A program made the position numbers and the translations under genes. Below the pieces are notes generated by a model that was given only the letters and a program-made list of their open reading frames with translations, had not been told where the DNA came from and searched no databases. From assembly GCF_008367235.1 (NCBI RefSeq), contig NZ_VTZS01000001.1:434001-498000 (forward strand): a DNA stretch of 64,000 bases, given 5' to 3'. The DNA comes from Pareuzebyella sediminis. Its GTDB lineage: Bacteria; Bacteroidota; Bacteroidia; Flavobacteriales; Flavobacteriaceae. This document shows positions 39,792 to 48,896 of this stretch, piece by piece (position 1 is the stretch's first letter; each line of letters opens with the position of its first letter).

Positions 39792-41878
39792 CCGGCTTGC
39801 TGATACTTCTTTTTTGCCTTAGGAATCGTAAAATGAAAGGTACTACCTTTTCTAATATGAGATTCTACCCAAATATCACCTCCATTTTTTTCTACCATTT
39901 CTTTACATAATGAAAGACCAAGCCCTGTTCCTTTTTCATTATTAGTCCCGTAGGTAGTGACATTCGACTTTTTTCTGAATAATTTTTGAATAATTTCTTG
40001 ATCGATACCTACCCCGGTGTCTCGAACCGAGATTTGCCAGAAATGTGACATCTCGTTCGAAGAAATGGTCACCATTCCATTGTTTGGGGTAAATTTTAGA
40101 GCATTGCTCATTAAATTTCGAATTACAATGTCAATTTGGTCACTATCTGACCAAGCTACCGTATTTGAGGATAGTTGACTTGAAAGTTTTATGGACTTTT
40201 TTTCTGCAATCTCGGATAAGAGATGCATGTTCTCCTTCACGATGGATTCTACATTGACCAGTGAGGGCCTTGTCACAGAACCGTTCATTTGAGTTTGCCC
40301 CCACGACAATAGGTTGTTCAAGGTAAATGAGATGTGATCGATATCATGCCTTAATTTGGGCACGAATTCCATAAATTCACTTTGGCCTACTTCGCCTTCC
40401 TTTAATAGTTTTAAAAGTCCTTGAAATGCCCCAATGGGCCCCCGCAAATCATGGCCTATTATCGAAAACAATTTATCCTTGGTCTCATTGATCTCACGTA
40501 ATTCGTTTTGTTTGAGCTCTAAATCTTCCGTTTTTTGTTTGAGCTCGATATTTAGCTTTTTTTGAATTTTATCGCTGCGGTGTACCAAAAAGCTGACCAC
40601 GATGAAAATAAGAAGAAAACCCAAGGACGCGTACATGTAGTTCCTTTGTTGGGATAGCTGTTTTTTGTTTTCTTTTATAAGGTCTTCTTTCTGTTTCTCA
40701 TGCTCCATTTTTGTTTTGAGCATGGTCAAGCTCTTTCTGTTCTCACTACGTGTAAGGGTGTCCGATAGGGTTTGGTAAATTTCGTGATATTTAAGGGCCG
40801 TGCTGAAATCGTTCTTGTTCTTATTGACCTTATACAAAGTTTCTGCACATTGTTGCTTCCCTTTCAAAAATTTAAGGCGTTCTGAGATTCCGAAGGCCTT
40901 TAAGGCATAGACTTCGGCAAGACTGTCTTTTTTCAAACCAAAATACGCTTTTGCCATTCCGTTGAGCAAGTCAATCTCTCCTCGAAAGTCCTCAAGATTT
41001 TGGTGTAGCATTTCACTTTGTTTATACCAATGTAATGCCCATTTGTATTTTTGGCCCTTGAGATAGGTCTTACCTTTAATTTCATAGGCATAGGCGAGCC
41101 AATCCATAACTTGGTGCTTCTCAAACACGGTGATACTACTGTTGGCATTGAACATGGCATAGTCAAGCTTGTTCATATCCGCATAAATAGAGGCTATGTT
41201 ACTCATGGTTTCGGCTGAGAACACTTCATTGCCGATTTCTTCGTTGAATTTTTTTACCTTTTTATAGAATATTAGAGCCTGTGCATAATCTTTCTGGGCG
41301 GCGTAAAGATTGGCAACATTCTCATTCATAATAGAAAGCATTTTTTTATCTCCGAATTCAGTTGCCATATCGATACCTTCCAAATAATGCGACAATGCCT
41401 TAGCATAATCGCCCCTATAGCTATATTCGCCCGCTAAATTATCTTTAGATTCCAGGATTAAATCTTTATTTTGGGTCTTTGTGCTTAATGACAGTGCACT
41501 GTTATAGTATAAAAGGGCCTTTTTATGTTTTCCATTATCGGAGTAATAATCTCCCAAGCCCATAAGTGCCCTACACTCGCCGGTATTGTAGCCACTTGCC
41601 TTACTATGGTTGAGTGCATCTTGTGATAGGAGCAAAAGGCTATCGACCTTGTAAAACCTCAATTCTTGGGCTAGGTCATTGAGCATTTTGATATGAAGGG
41701 TGTCTTTATAACTGAAATTTTGGGAAGACCGTAATTTGTTGATTTGAACGAGTAGGCTATCCTTTCTGTTTTCCTGTGCATAGTTACGAGGATGCAAAAG
41801 GAAAAACAGTCCCAAAACAAAAAGACATTTAGTAAGGGAACATCCCTGGGTCAAAAAATAGCCTCTGACCTTGTTCAT
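39788..41878 (-). CDS. TPR-containing sensor histidine kinase (orphan)
   Basis: I start at ATG 41878 because MNKVRGYFLTQG followed by a hydrophobic CLFVLGLFFLL gives a signal peptide with cleavage after NYAQ; an in-frame ATG at 41947 is less convincing. The periplasmic part is a string of about six TPRs (~70-390). One membrane span follows (YMYASLGFLLIFIVVSFLV), then a coiled-coil and a kinase core with FSIIGHDLRGP (phospho-accepting His476), the N-box NLMSNALKFTPN, DTGVGID and GTGLGLSLCKEM. The chosen protein has 696 residues. No response regulator is adjacent, so the partner is elsewhere. The TPR domain probably senses through protein contacts. Confidence 0.92.
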   Translation of the reverse strand: MNKVRGYFLTQGCSLTKCLFVLGLFFLLHPRNYAQENRKDSLLVQINKLRSSQNFSYKDTLHIKMLNDLAQELRFYKVDSLLLLSQDALNHSKASGYNTGECRALMGLGDYYSDNGKHKKALLYYNSALSLSTKTQNKDLILESKDNLAGEYSYRGDYAKALSHYLEGIDMATEFGDKKMLSIMNENVANLYAAQKDYAQALIFYKKVKKFNEEIGNEVFSAETMSNIASIYADMNKLDYAMFNANSSITVFEKHQVMDWLAYAYEIKGKTYLKGQKYKWALHWYKQSEMLHQNLEDFRGEIDLLNGMAKAYFGLKKDSLAEVYALKAFGISERLKFLKGKQQCAETLYKVNKNKNDFSTALKYHEIYQTLSDTLTRSENRKSLTMLKTKMEHEKQKEDLIKENKKQLSQQRNYMYASLGFLLIFIVVSFLVHRSDKIQKKLNIELKQKTEDLELKQNELREINETKDKLFSIIGHDLRGPIGAFQGLLKLLKEGEVGQSEFMEFVPKLRHDIDHISFTLNNLLSWGQTQMNGSVTRPSLVNVESIVKENMHLLSEIAEKKSIKLSSQLSSNTVAWSDSDQIDIVIRNLMSNALKFTPNNGMVTISSNEMSHFWQISVRDTGVGIDQEIIQKLFRKKSNVTTYGTNNEKGTGLGLSLCKEMVEKNGGDIWVESHIRKGSTFHFTIPKAKKKYQQAG

Positions 41879-42083
41879 AGTTAACCAATTAATGGGATAA
41901 AAGTAGCCGATGATCATGATGACAGCTAAAGAATGTTGTGAAACCACTGATTTTGTGTGTTTTGTGCCATAGAAAGTGTATTTTATCGGATTTTGTAAGA
42001 ATAGCTTTATGGTTTTATATTGAAACGGATGGAGAAATCTTCACTGCTTTTGGCAACCGCCAAAAAAATAACGTATGTTTTCT

Positions 42084-42115
42084 TTTGAAGAATCGCTCAA
42101 AAAAAATTACCTTTG
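42084..42115 (+). promoter_or_regulatory. Promoter of the tRNA-His gene
   Basis: TTTG at 42084-42087 and TACCTTTG at 42108-42115 are separated by 20 bases, matching both elements of the Bacteroidota promoter (TTTG, then TAnnTTTG). The mature tRNA begins 15 bases after the -7 box. This is the clearest complete promoter in the window. Confidence 0.75.
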
Positions 42116-42130
42116 CCACCGCTTATAAAT

Positions 42131-42205
42131 GGTGGTTGTAGCTCAGCTGGTTAGAGCGCTTGATTGTGGTTCAAGAGGTCGCCGGTTCGAACCCGGTCTT
42201 CCACC
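42131..42205 (+). tRNA. tRNA-His (anticodon GTG)
   Basis: A cloverleaf can be drawn: G-1 at 42131 as expected for tRNA-His, D-arm GCTC/GAGC, anticodon stem CTTGA/TCAAG with loop TTGTGGT (anticodon GTG, 42166-42168), a five-base variable loop, and T-arm GCCGG-TTCGAAC-CCGGT. The acceptor stem pairs G-C, G-C, T-A, G-C, G-C on the outside, but positions 5-68 and 6-67 are T opposite T as written. CCA is not encoded. A terminator follows directly. Confidence 0.93.
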
Positions 42206-42211
42206 CAAAGC

Positions 42212-42246
42212 AAAGAGTCCCATAATTTTATGGGACTCTTTTTTTT
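42212..42246. terminator. Terminator after tRNA-His
   Basis: AAAGAGTCCCA (42212-42222) pairs with TGGGACTCTTT (42231-42241) around an 8-base loop, and the T run continues to 42246. The upstream A's give a weaker U run on the minus strand. Confidence 0.88.
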
Positions 42247-42324
42247 GGTATTTTCCAATTTTAATTAGCTTGGAGAACAGAAAATTTTGCTTAGAAAGGG
42301 CTTATGTCTGCTTCTTTCCTTTAT

Positions 42325-43896
42325 CTATTTCGCCGGAATCTTATCGACCATCAATCGTTCATCTCTATTCGCGATTTCCCAAGCCGTATAAAAAATTAGC
42401 CTCGTGCGATTTTCAAGAAGATCATAATTGATTTTATCAGGGGTATCACCTGGCCTGTGATAATCTTCGTGCGTGCCGTTGAAATAGAAAATTATGGGGA
42501 TATTGTTTTTTGCAAAATTATAGTGATCGCTTCTATAATAAAACCGGTTTGGATCATTCTCGTCGTTGAAGCTATAATCAAGTTCGATAAGTGTATGCTC
42601 GTCGTTTACACTTTCTGAAATTTGATGCAGGTCCGTACTTAGTTTATCTGATCCAATAAGATAGATGTAGTTACGTTCACCTGTTCTCTTGGGATCAATA
42701 CGTCCGATCATATCAATATTGAGGTTGGCCACTGTTTTCTCTAACGGAAAAATGGGATCGATATCAGTATAATAGCGAGAGCCTAAAAGGCCTTTCTCTT
42801 CCCCGGTAACATGAAGAAAAACAATTGATCTCTTAGGTCTTTGGCCGGCTTCGACCGCTTTTTGAAATGCTTCTGCAATCTCCAAAACTGCTACCGTACC
42901 CGAACCATCATCGTCTGCTCCATTGTTAATTTCACCATCTGCCGTAATACCTATATGGTCAAGGTGAGAAGAAATTACGAGGTATTCATCTGGTTTTACG
43001 GAGCCTTTTATAAAGGCCACAACGTTTTCAGATTCTATTTTTTTGTTCTCGCTTTTGATATTTATTGCAATTGGTACGGATAACTCCCTGGATTCGGAGT
43101 CAGTATCTATTTGTGGCAGGATAATGTGTGCCAGTGTGTTATCTATAATAAAATTGAAAAAGGAACCATTATCATCGGCCGCCAATTGCATGCGCCCACT
43201 ATCATTGGTTTTCATATACTGGAACCTATTATTGAAGCGGGCAAAATTGCCCTCATCATAATACAATACGCCTTTTGCACCTTTATTTAATGCAATTTCA
43301 ACTTTTTTACCTAAAGCTTCCGACATATTGCTCCATGACGATTTTACAATCGAACCGGATAGGGTGTAGGTACCATCCGCATTCATAGGCTCGCCAGATT
43401 TGATCAAGACCAACTTGTCTGAAACGTCTAATCCCTCATAATCTGAATAGTTGTCCGTTTCGATTCCGTATGCTGCGTATATTATATTATCAAACGTACC
43501 TTCTGCTTTTGCAAAAGTTAAAAAATGCTCACCAAGCACATATTCCTTTCCGTTAATATTCATACTACCACTGGGAACCTGACTAATTTCGAGGGGAACC
43601 TCTTGAAAGTAGTCACCGTCGCTCTGAGCGGCTGGAACCCCTATTGATTCATACTCGGACTTCAGGTATTCGATGGCCTTTTTTTGACCGGGTTGTCCTG
43701 TTTCCCGACCTTCGAATTCATCCGAAGCATAGGTATACAAATGTTCCTTTAAATCGGATTCTATAATACTTTCGGCAAAGGGGGTAGGAATATACTCTAC
43801 AACCTTGGGCGCATTTTTTGCCACTTCTGAACCTGTGTTTTGAGAAGTATGGCAGGCCGTTGCAAGTCCTAAGGACAGAACCAATAATTTTTTCAT
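42325..43896 (-). CDS. M28 family metallopeptidase with PA domain, lipoprotein
   Basis: The start at 43896 is preferred over 43911 because MKKLLVLSLGLATAC is a proper lipoprotein signal (Cys15); the protein has 523 residues. A protease-associated (PA) domain (DKLVLIKSGEPMN, KGAKGVLYYDE) is inserted before the M28 core. The core has zinc ligands in SSHLDHIG, NNGADDDGSG, HVTGEEKGLLGS, NIDMIGRID and YYRSDHYNF, all present, so an active two-zinc aminopeptidase is expected. It would be anchored in the envelope and trim peptides. Gene context (next to the hydroxyproline genes) is suggestive of peptide use but does not prove a link. A -7 box lies upstream at 43934-43941. Confidence 0.92.
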   Translation of the reverse strand: MKKLLVLSLGLATACHTSQNTGSEVAKNAPKVVEYIPTPFAESIIESDLKEHLYTYASDEFEGRETGQPGQKKAIEYLKSEYESIGVPAAQSDGDYFQEVPLEISQVPSGSMNINGKEYVLGEHFLTFAKAEGTFDNIIYAAYGIETDNYSDYEGLDVSDKLVLIKSGEPMNADGTYTLSGSIVKSSWSNMSEALGKKVEIALNKGAKGVLYYDEGNFARFNNRFQYMKTNDSGRMQLAADDNGSFFNFIIDNTLAHIILPQIDTDSESRELSVPIAINIKSENKKIESENVVAFIKGSVKPDEYLVISSHLDHIGITADGEINNGADDDGSGTVAVLEIAEAFQKAVEAGQRPKRSIVFLHVTGEEKGLLGSRYYTDIDPIFPLEKTVANLNIDMIGRIDPKRTGERNYIYLIGSDKLSTDLHQISESVNDEHTLIELDYSFNDENDPNRFYYRSDHYNFAKNNIPIIFYFNGTHEDYHRPGDTPDKINYDLLENRTRLIFYTAWEIANRDERLMVDKIPAK

Positions 43897-43933
43897 GAAT
43901 ATGTCGCTCATTTTTTTTTAGATAAAAATCCAC

Positions 43934-43941
43934 CAAAAATA
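43934..43941 (-). promoter_or_regulatory. -7 promoter box for the M28 peptidase gene
   Basis: The minus strand reads TATTTTTG, an exact TAnnTTTG, 37 bases before the chosen start. The -33 element is not clear. Confidence 0.4.
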
Positions 43942-44105
43942 GTGAAAACTAACCGAACCGAGTTAATTAGGGTTTATTCAGCTTATTTTTTTCGATGTAA
44001 GGCATTTTGGTCGAAGAGAAACAAAAACCATTCCCAATTCGTATTGGAATTTTACCCTTCATGCAATTTGAAGGAGTCGAACAATGGACATACCCTTGGT
44101 ATACC

Positions 44106-44963
44106 TCAGGTACCATCGGGGCGGGATTCTGAGATGTATTGTGACGGTACGCAGCCTTTGTGTTTTTTGAATTGCCGGTTGAAATTAGAGATGGACTTGA
44201 AACCGGACTGCTCTGAGATTTCTAGAATGGAAAGGCCATGGCGATTCTTTTGTAGCAGTTGACAGGCGTGTTCTATTCTCAGCTCTATTAAAAACTGGAA
44301 AAAGGTTTTATTCGTGTGCTGTTTAAAAAATCGACAGAAGGCGTTCGGGGTCATATGAACAATTTCGGAAGCGGAAACCAAATCAATCTCATTCTGAAAA
44401 TTTCTAACGGTATACTCAATTATCTTTTGCATTCGACTTCCTTTGGAACTGCCAATTTCCTTTGGATAAACAAATTTCGTCAAGGGTCTTTGATCCACCG
44501 CACATAATTCTTTTAGTAAATTCAAAAAGCCGATAAATCGGGATACTCCATCGGATTCAAGAATATCGAAAACTAACTTTGATATCAAAGAATGGTCAGA
44601 ACACAGTTGAAAGCCACTTTGGGCCAATGTGAAAAAGAGGCGGAGTTCTTGGAGTTCCTGAAGCTCAAAAAAAGCTTCGCCAAAGGTAGATTCGGTGAAA
44701 AACAGGGATACCATTTGAATACCAGTATGGTCATATTCATTGGTGAATAGATGTGGACTATGTGATGCAATGACAAAGAAATCCCCAGATGAAAACCGGT
44801 GAACACTATCTCCCACTATTAACTTGCCTCTTCCCTTGACGACAAGGCTTAATTGTACTTCTTTATGTTGGTGCAATTGACCATAAAAATTGGGCAAATG
44901 ATCTTCTTGAACTATCAGGTTCTGATGTAAAGGTTTGGCTATTTTGAATGGATATACCTTCAT
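44106..44963 (-). CDS. AraC family transcriptional regulator of the hydroxyproline operon
   Basis: This 285-residue regulator has an N-terminal cupin-type sensing domain (LPNFYGQLHQHKEVQLSLV, FSSGDFFVIASHSPHLF) and a C-terminal double helix-turn-helix: ASEIVHMTPNAFCRFFKQHT as the first and ILEISEQSGFKSISNFNRQF as the second, ending HKGCVPSQY. It is divergent from the hydroxyproline operon, with 143 bases between starts. Each side has a -7 box, so it most likely controls that operon and itself. The inducer is probably hydroxyproline or a pathway intermediate (inference). Confidence 0.9.
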   Translation of the reverse strand: MKVYPFKIAKPLHQNLIVQEDHLPNFYGQLHQHKEVQLSLVVKGRGKLIVGDSVHRFSSGDFFVIASHSPHLFTNEYDHTGIQMVSLFFTESTFGEAFFELQELQELRLFFTLAQSGFQLCSDHSLISKLVFDILESDGVSRFIGFLNLLKELCAVDQRPLTKFVYPKEIGSSKGSRMQKIIEYTVRNFQNEIDLVSASEIVHMTPNAFCRFFKQHTNKTFFQFLIELRIEHACQLLQKNRHGLSILEISEQSGFKSISNFNRQFKKHKGCVPSQYISESRPDGT

Positions 44964-44976
44964 AACTTAAATTGAG

Positions 44977-44984
44977 CAAATATA
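44977..44984 (-). promoter_or_regulatory. -7 promoter box for the AraC regulator
   Basis: The minus strand reads TATATTTG, an exact TAnnTTTG, 13 bases before the regulator start. It faces the box at 45074-45081 across a 89-base stretch available for activator binding. Confidence 0.45.
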
Positions 44985-45073
44985 TTGATATTTAGGGTCT
45001 TTATACTTCTATTGTAGTTAATATAGTCTCATTTTCGGATAAGATTAGGTTAAAAACTTGTCTTCGTTAGCTG

Positions 45074-45081
45074 TATTTTTG
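45074..45081 (+). promoter_or_regulatory. -7 promoter box for the hydroxyproline operon
   Basis: TATTTTTG is an exact TAnnTTTG, 25 bases before ATG 45107. There is no good -33 TTTG, which fits a promoter that needs an activator such as the divergent AraC protein. Confidence 0.5.
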
Positions 45082-45106
45082 TAGCCATAATAATAAATAT
45101 ATTGGT

Positions 45107-46045
45107 ATGAAATTCGAGTGGAAAGGGGTCATGCCCGCGGTAACAACAAAGTTTTCAGAAAATGACACACTTGACTTGGACATGTTTGCCAAAAATATCG
45201 AGGCACAGGTGGAAGCTGGTGTACACGGTATCGTGTTAGGTGGTTCGTTAGGGGAGGCCAGTACATTGAACTCCGACGAGAAAAAGGTTTTAATAAGAGA
45301 AACCAAGTCCATAGTCGAAGGCAAAATCCCCGTGGTAATGACCATCGCGGAGCAAGCAACAAAAATAGCCATCGACGAGGTGAAAAATGCCGAAATGAGC
45401 GGTGCCGATGCATTGATGATACTTCCGCCTATGCGGTATAAATCGACCGATTTTGAAACGGTTACCTATTTTAAAGAGATTGCAGGAAGTACCGAGCTCC
45501 CGATCATGATATACAATAATCCAGTCGATTATAAAATCGAGGTTACAGTGGATATGTTCGAAGAATTAATAGAGTTGGACAATATTGGAGCCGTTAAAGA
45601 ATCGACACGTGATATCATCAACATTGGAAGGTTGCGCAATAGATTCGGCAATCGTTTGAGCATATTGACCGGGGTAGACCCGCTGGCCTTGGAAAGCCTT
45701 TTGATCGGCGCCGATGGCTGGGTTGCAGGCCTTGTTTGCGCTTTTCCCGCGGAAACCGTTGCTATTTATGAATTGGCAAAAGCCGGATATACTAAAGAGG
45801 CCACTGAAATCTATCGTTGGTTTCTGCCCCTATTGGAACTTGATATCAGCCCACAATTAGTGCAAAATATAAAATTGGCGGAGGTTGCAACAGGTATCGG
45901 AACCGAGTATGTCAGAAAACCTCGACTTCCCTTGCAGGGCGCAGAAAGGGATCGCGTTTTAAACGTTATTCAAACCGGTATGGATACCAGACCTACGTTG
46001 CCAAACTATAAGGGCATAAGTGCCAAAGCAAAGGTCAACTCTTAA
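45107..46045 (+). CDS. Dihydrodipicolinate synthase family; likely 1-pyrroline-4-hydroxy-2-carboxylate deaminase
   Basis: The 312-residue DapA-fold enzyme has the Schiff-base Lys164 (GAVKEST) and the conserved Tyr136 (MIYNNPVDY). It also has the GGSLGEASTL loop where true DapA has GTTGE, so it is not the lysine-pathway enzyme. In the trans-4-hydroxyproline pathway this family deaminates 1-pyrroline-4-hydroxy-2-carboxylate to 2-oxoglutarate semialdehyde. All other pathway enzymes follow in the same direction (semialdehyde dehydrogenase, epimerase, FAD dehydrogenase), which supports that specific function. It is the first gene of the operon. The deaminase call rests on gene context plus family; other aldolase or lyase reactions in the family remain possible. 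Confidence 0.87.
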   Translation: MKFEWKGVMPAVTTKFSENDTLDLDMFAKNIEAQVEAGVHGIVLGGSLGEASTLNSDEKKVLIRETKSIVEGKIPVVMTIAEQATKIAIDEVKNAEMSGADALMILPPMRYKSTDFETVTYFKEIAGSTELPIMIYNNPVDYKIEVTVDMFEELIELDNIGAVKESTRDIINIGRLRNRFGNRLSILTGVDPLALESLLIGADGWVAGLVCAFPAETVAIYELAKAGYTKEATEIYRWFLPLLELDISPQLVQNIKLAEVATGIGTEYVRKPRLPLQGAERDRVLNVIQTGMDTRPTLPNYKGISAKAKVNS

Positions 46046-46194
46046 GATACCAAAGGTTACATTTGCCCTGAAACTTTAGGTGAGCGAAAGAATAAATAAT
46101 TAAGCTTTTCTTTTGATCATTGACTTGGTTGTTAGGATCAAAAATCCTAGATTCATCATCATTAATTTGAAGAATCAAAAAAAGAATACCTTTT

Positions 46195-47778
46195 ATGATA
46201 ACAGGAAAGAATTATATTGGAAATGAACTTTCGGCGAAGGGCAATACCACATACCATACTTTTGACCCTAAACTCAACCTTAATACGGAGTGGACTTTTT
46301 ACGAGGCAACCGAGGAAGAAATAGACAGTGCGGTACAAAAAGCCTATGAAGCATTTCAATCGTACAAGAATTTTTCAGGAAATAAAAAAGCGGAATTTTT
46401 AGATGCGATCGCGGAAGAAATCGAGGCTCTCGGAGATATTTTGATCGAAACCTATATGAAAGAATCCGGTCTACCCGAAGGACGTGCAAGGGGAGAACGT
46501 GGTAGAACCATGGGGCAATTAAGGGCTTTTTCCAATTTGCTAAGGGAAGGTTCCTGGGTAGAAGCTACCATAGACAGGGCTCAGCCGGATCGTGAACCGC
46601 TTCCTAAAATTGATATACGCAAAATGCTTTTTCCTGTAGGCCCTATTGCCGTCTTCGGAAGTAGTAATTTTCCTTTGGCATTTTCGACCGCCGGCGGAGA
46701 TACGGCCAGTGCTCTTGCTGCGGGCTGCCCGGTAATTGTAAAGAGCCATCCAATGCACTCCGGTACCGGGGAATTGGTTTCGTCCGCCGTTATAAAGGCC
46801 GCCGAAAAAACAGGAATGCCCGATGGCCTATTTTCTAATTTAAACAGCAGTGGTATTGAGGTAGGTCAACAATTGGTATTCCATCCAAAAATCAAAGGTG
46901 TTGGGTTTACCGGTAGTATCAAAGGTGGTACGGCCTTGTATAAATTGGCAAACGACCGAAAAGAACCGATACCTGTATTCGCTGAAATGGGAAGTATCAA
47001 CCCTGTCGTAGCCTTACCCTCAGCCCTAAATGAAAAAGGGGAAGAATGGGCAGAGAAATATGCCGGTTCAATTATGCTAGGGGCAGGGCAGTTCTGTACT
47101 AATCCAGGATTGATTTTAGGAATAAAGAGTACCTCACTGGATAGGTTTCTTGATTCCTTGGGCAAGGCCATTGAGAAATTAGAGCCTAGCTGCATGCTGC
47201 ATCCGAACATACACGCCAACTATGAAAAAGGGAAACAAGAGGTTTCCGGCCAGGGAGGGGCAACCGTAATAGCAGATTATAGTGCTTCCGTTGCCGATAA
47301 CTATGGACAACAGAAAGTATTGACCGTAAATGGGGCGAACTTCTTAAAAAACCCAAAGCTACACCAAGAGGTTTTCGGACCGTTCTCCATCGTGGTACGT
47401 TGTTCGGATGCTGCTGAACTTACAGAAGTCTTACATAAATTGGAAGGTCAGCTAACTGGTACTGTATTGGGCAGTGCAGGCGAGATAGAGAGTTACACAA
47501 AGGTAGTCGACGCCCTTACAAGTAGGGTGGGGCGTATTATATTCAACGGAGTACCTACCGGGGTAGAGGTATGCCCATCTATGCAACATGGCGGGCCATT
47601 TCCCGCAAGTACCGATAGCCGCTTTACCTCAGTGGGTACTTCGGCAATAAAGCGCTGGGTTAGGCCGATTTCTTTTCAAAACTGGCCTCAAGAGGCCTTG
47701 CCTGAAGAATTGAAAGATGACAACCCATTAGGGATAATGCGTATTCTTGATAGCGAACATTCCAAAGACCAAGTTTGA
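46195..47778 (+). CDS. 2-oxoglutarate semialdehyde dehydrogenase (NADP-type aldehyde dehydrogenase)
   Basis: The 527-residue enzyme oxidises 2,5-dioxopentanoate (2-oxoglutarate semialdehyde) to 2-oxoglutarate, the last step of hydroxyproline breakdown. ALDH catalytic residues are visible: Asn158 (GSSNFP), Glu264 (FAEMGSINP) and the nucleophile Cys301 (GAGQFCTNPG). The KSHPMHSGTGE segment after the Rossmann strand and the overall length fit the KGSADH/ALDHSS group rather than classical ALDH with its longer EXXLKLGGK pattern. It lies 149 bases after the deaminase gene and 95 before the epimerase gene. Cofactor preference is inferred. Confidence 0.92.
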   Translation: MITGKNYIGNELSAKGNTTYHTFDPKLNLNTEWTFYEATEEEIDSAVQKAYEAFQSYKNFSGNKKAEFLDAIAEEIEALGDILIETYMKESGLPEGRARGERGRTMGQLRAFSNLLREGSWVEATIDRAQPDREPLPKIDIRKMLFPVGPIAVFGSSNFPLAFSTAGGDTASALAAGCPVIVKSHPMHSGTGELVSSAVIKAAEKTGMPDGLFSNLNSSGIEVGQQLVFHPKIKGVGFTGSIKGGTALYKLANDRKEPIPVFAEMGSINPVVALPSALNEKGEEWAEKYAGSIMLGAGQFCTNPGLILGIKSTSLDRFLDSLGKAIEKLEPSCMLHPNIHANYEKGKQEVSGQGGATVIADYSASVADNYGQQKVLTVNGANFLKNPKLHQEVFGPFSIVVRCSDAAELTEVLHKLEGQLTGTVLGSAGEIESYTKVVDALTSRVGRIIFNGVPTGVEVCPSMQHGGPFPASTDSRFTSVGTSAIKRWVRPISFQNWPQEALPEELKDDNPLGIMRILDSEHSKDQV

Positions 47779-47873
47779 TCATGCGAAGTCAATGATCGTT
47801 CGTATGTAGTAAATTGTAACACTTTTTGATAAAGATTAAGGACTTTCTGATACTTCATTAATTGGTTTTTTAA

Positions 47874-48881
47874 ATGTCTCGATCAGTTTTTACTTGTATT
47901 GACGGCCACACTTGTGGTAACCCTGTAAGAGTGGTCGCCAAAGGCGGGCCCGAACTTATGGGTACTACCATGAGTGATAAACGCCAACATTTTCTAAAGG
48001 AATATGATTGGATTCGAAAGGGATTGATGTTCGAACCAAGAGGCCATGATATGATGAGTGGTAGTATCTTTTACCCACCCTCGGACCCGGCCAACGATTT
48101 GGGAATATTGTTCATCGAAACCAGCGGTTGTTTACCGATGTGTGGCCATGGAACCATAGGCTCGATAACCATTGGTGTTCAAGAAGGCTTGATAGTGCCC
48201 AAAATTCCAGGGAAAATCCGAATGGAAGCTCCTGCTGGACTCGTCGAAATCGAATATCATCAAATCGGGGATAAGGTTGATTGGGTCAAATTGACCAATG
48301 TGAAGTCTTATTTGGCCGCGGCCGATTTAAGGGTACAAAGCACCGAGTTGGGTGAGATTATCTTCGATGTGGCCTATGGGGGGAATTTTTATGCCATCAT
48401 AGATCCACAACCCAATTTTATGGGGATTCAAGAATATTCAGCGGACGCCCTGATTCGTTTTAGTCAAGAACTTAGGGCGAGTATCAACGAAAAATATCCT
48501 GACTTGTTTATTCATCCTGAAGATTCAACCATAAGGGATGTAAGTCATATGCTATGGGCCGGGAGTACTATTTCGCCCTCGGCTACTGCCCGAAATGCAG
48601 TTTTTTATGGTGATAAAGCCATTGACCGATCCCCCTGTGGCACAGGAACTTCGGCTCGAATGGCCCAATGGTTCGCCAAGGGACTTCTAAAAGTTGGGGA
48701 AGATTTTGTCCACGAAAGTTTTATAGGCTCGCAGTTTATAGGCAGGGTGGTTGAAGAAACTAGATTGAAAGACAAAAAGGCCATTGTGCCGAGTATTCAA
48801 GGGTGGGCCAAAGTATATGGGCATAACGTAATCAGTATTGACGATGAAGATCCCTACGCTTATGGATTTCAGGTCATTTAA
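47874..48881 (+). CDS. 4-hydroxyproline 2-epimerase
   Basis: This 335-residue proline racemase-family enzyme converts trans-4-hydroxy-L-proline to cis-4-hydroxy-D-proline. Both catalytic cysteines are present: Cys90 in the MCGHGTIG block and Cys255 in DRSPCGTGTSA. Having two Cys excludes the trans-3-hydroxyproline dehydratase subgroup, in which one is replaced. The N-terminus TCIDGHTCGNPVRVV is typical of the family. Proline racemase is an alternative from the fold alone, but the neighbouring pathway genes favour hydroxyproline. Cytoplasmic. The dehydrogenase gene follows after 15 bases. Confidence 0.93.
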   Translation: MSRSVFTCIDGHTCGNPVRVVAKGGPELMGTTMSDKRQHFLKEYDWIRKGLMFEPRGHDMMSGSIFYPPSDPANDLGILFIETSGCLPMCGHGTIGSITIGVQEGLIVPKIPGKIRMEAPAGLVEIEYHQIGDKVDWVKLTNVKSYLAAADLRVQSTELGEIIFDVAYGGNFYAIIDPQPNFMGIQEYSADALIRFSQELRASINEKYPDLFIHPEDSTIRDVSHMLWAGSTISPSATARNAVFYGDKAIDRSPCGTGTSARMAQWFAKGLLKVGEDFVHESFIGSQFIGRVVEETRLKDKKAIVPSIQGWAKVYGHNVISIDDEDPYAYGFQVI

Positions 48882-48896
48882 AATAATTTTTAGGAA

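Noticed and set aside
44025-44052. Imperfect hairpin with arms around ATTCCCAAT/ATTGGAAT downstream of the AraC gene
   Set aside because: One bulged base and no T run on the relevant strand; not convincing as a terminator.
43942-44262. Plus-strand frame of about 106 residues
   Set aside because: It is largely the antisense shadow of the AraC gene and has no protein-like features.
45107-46045. Calling the DapA-fold gene 4-hydroxy-tetrahydrodipicolinate synthase (dapA)
   Set aside because: The substrate loop differs from true DapA and all neighbours belong to hydroxyproline breakdown.
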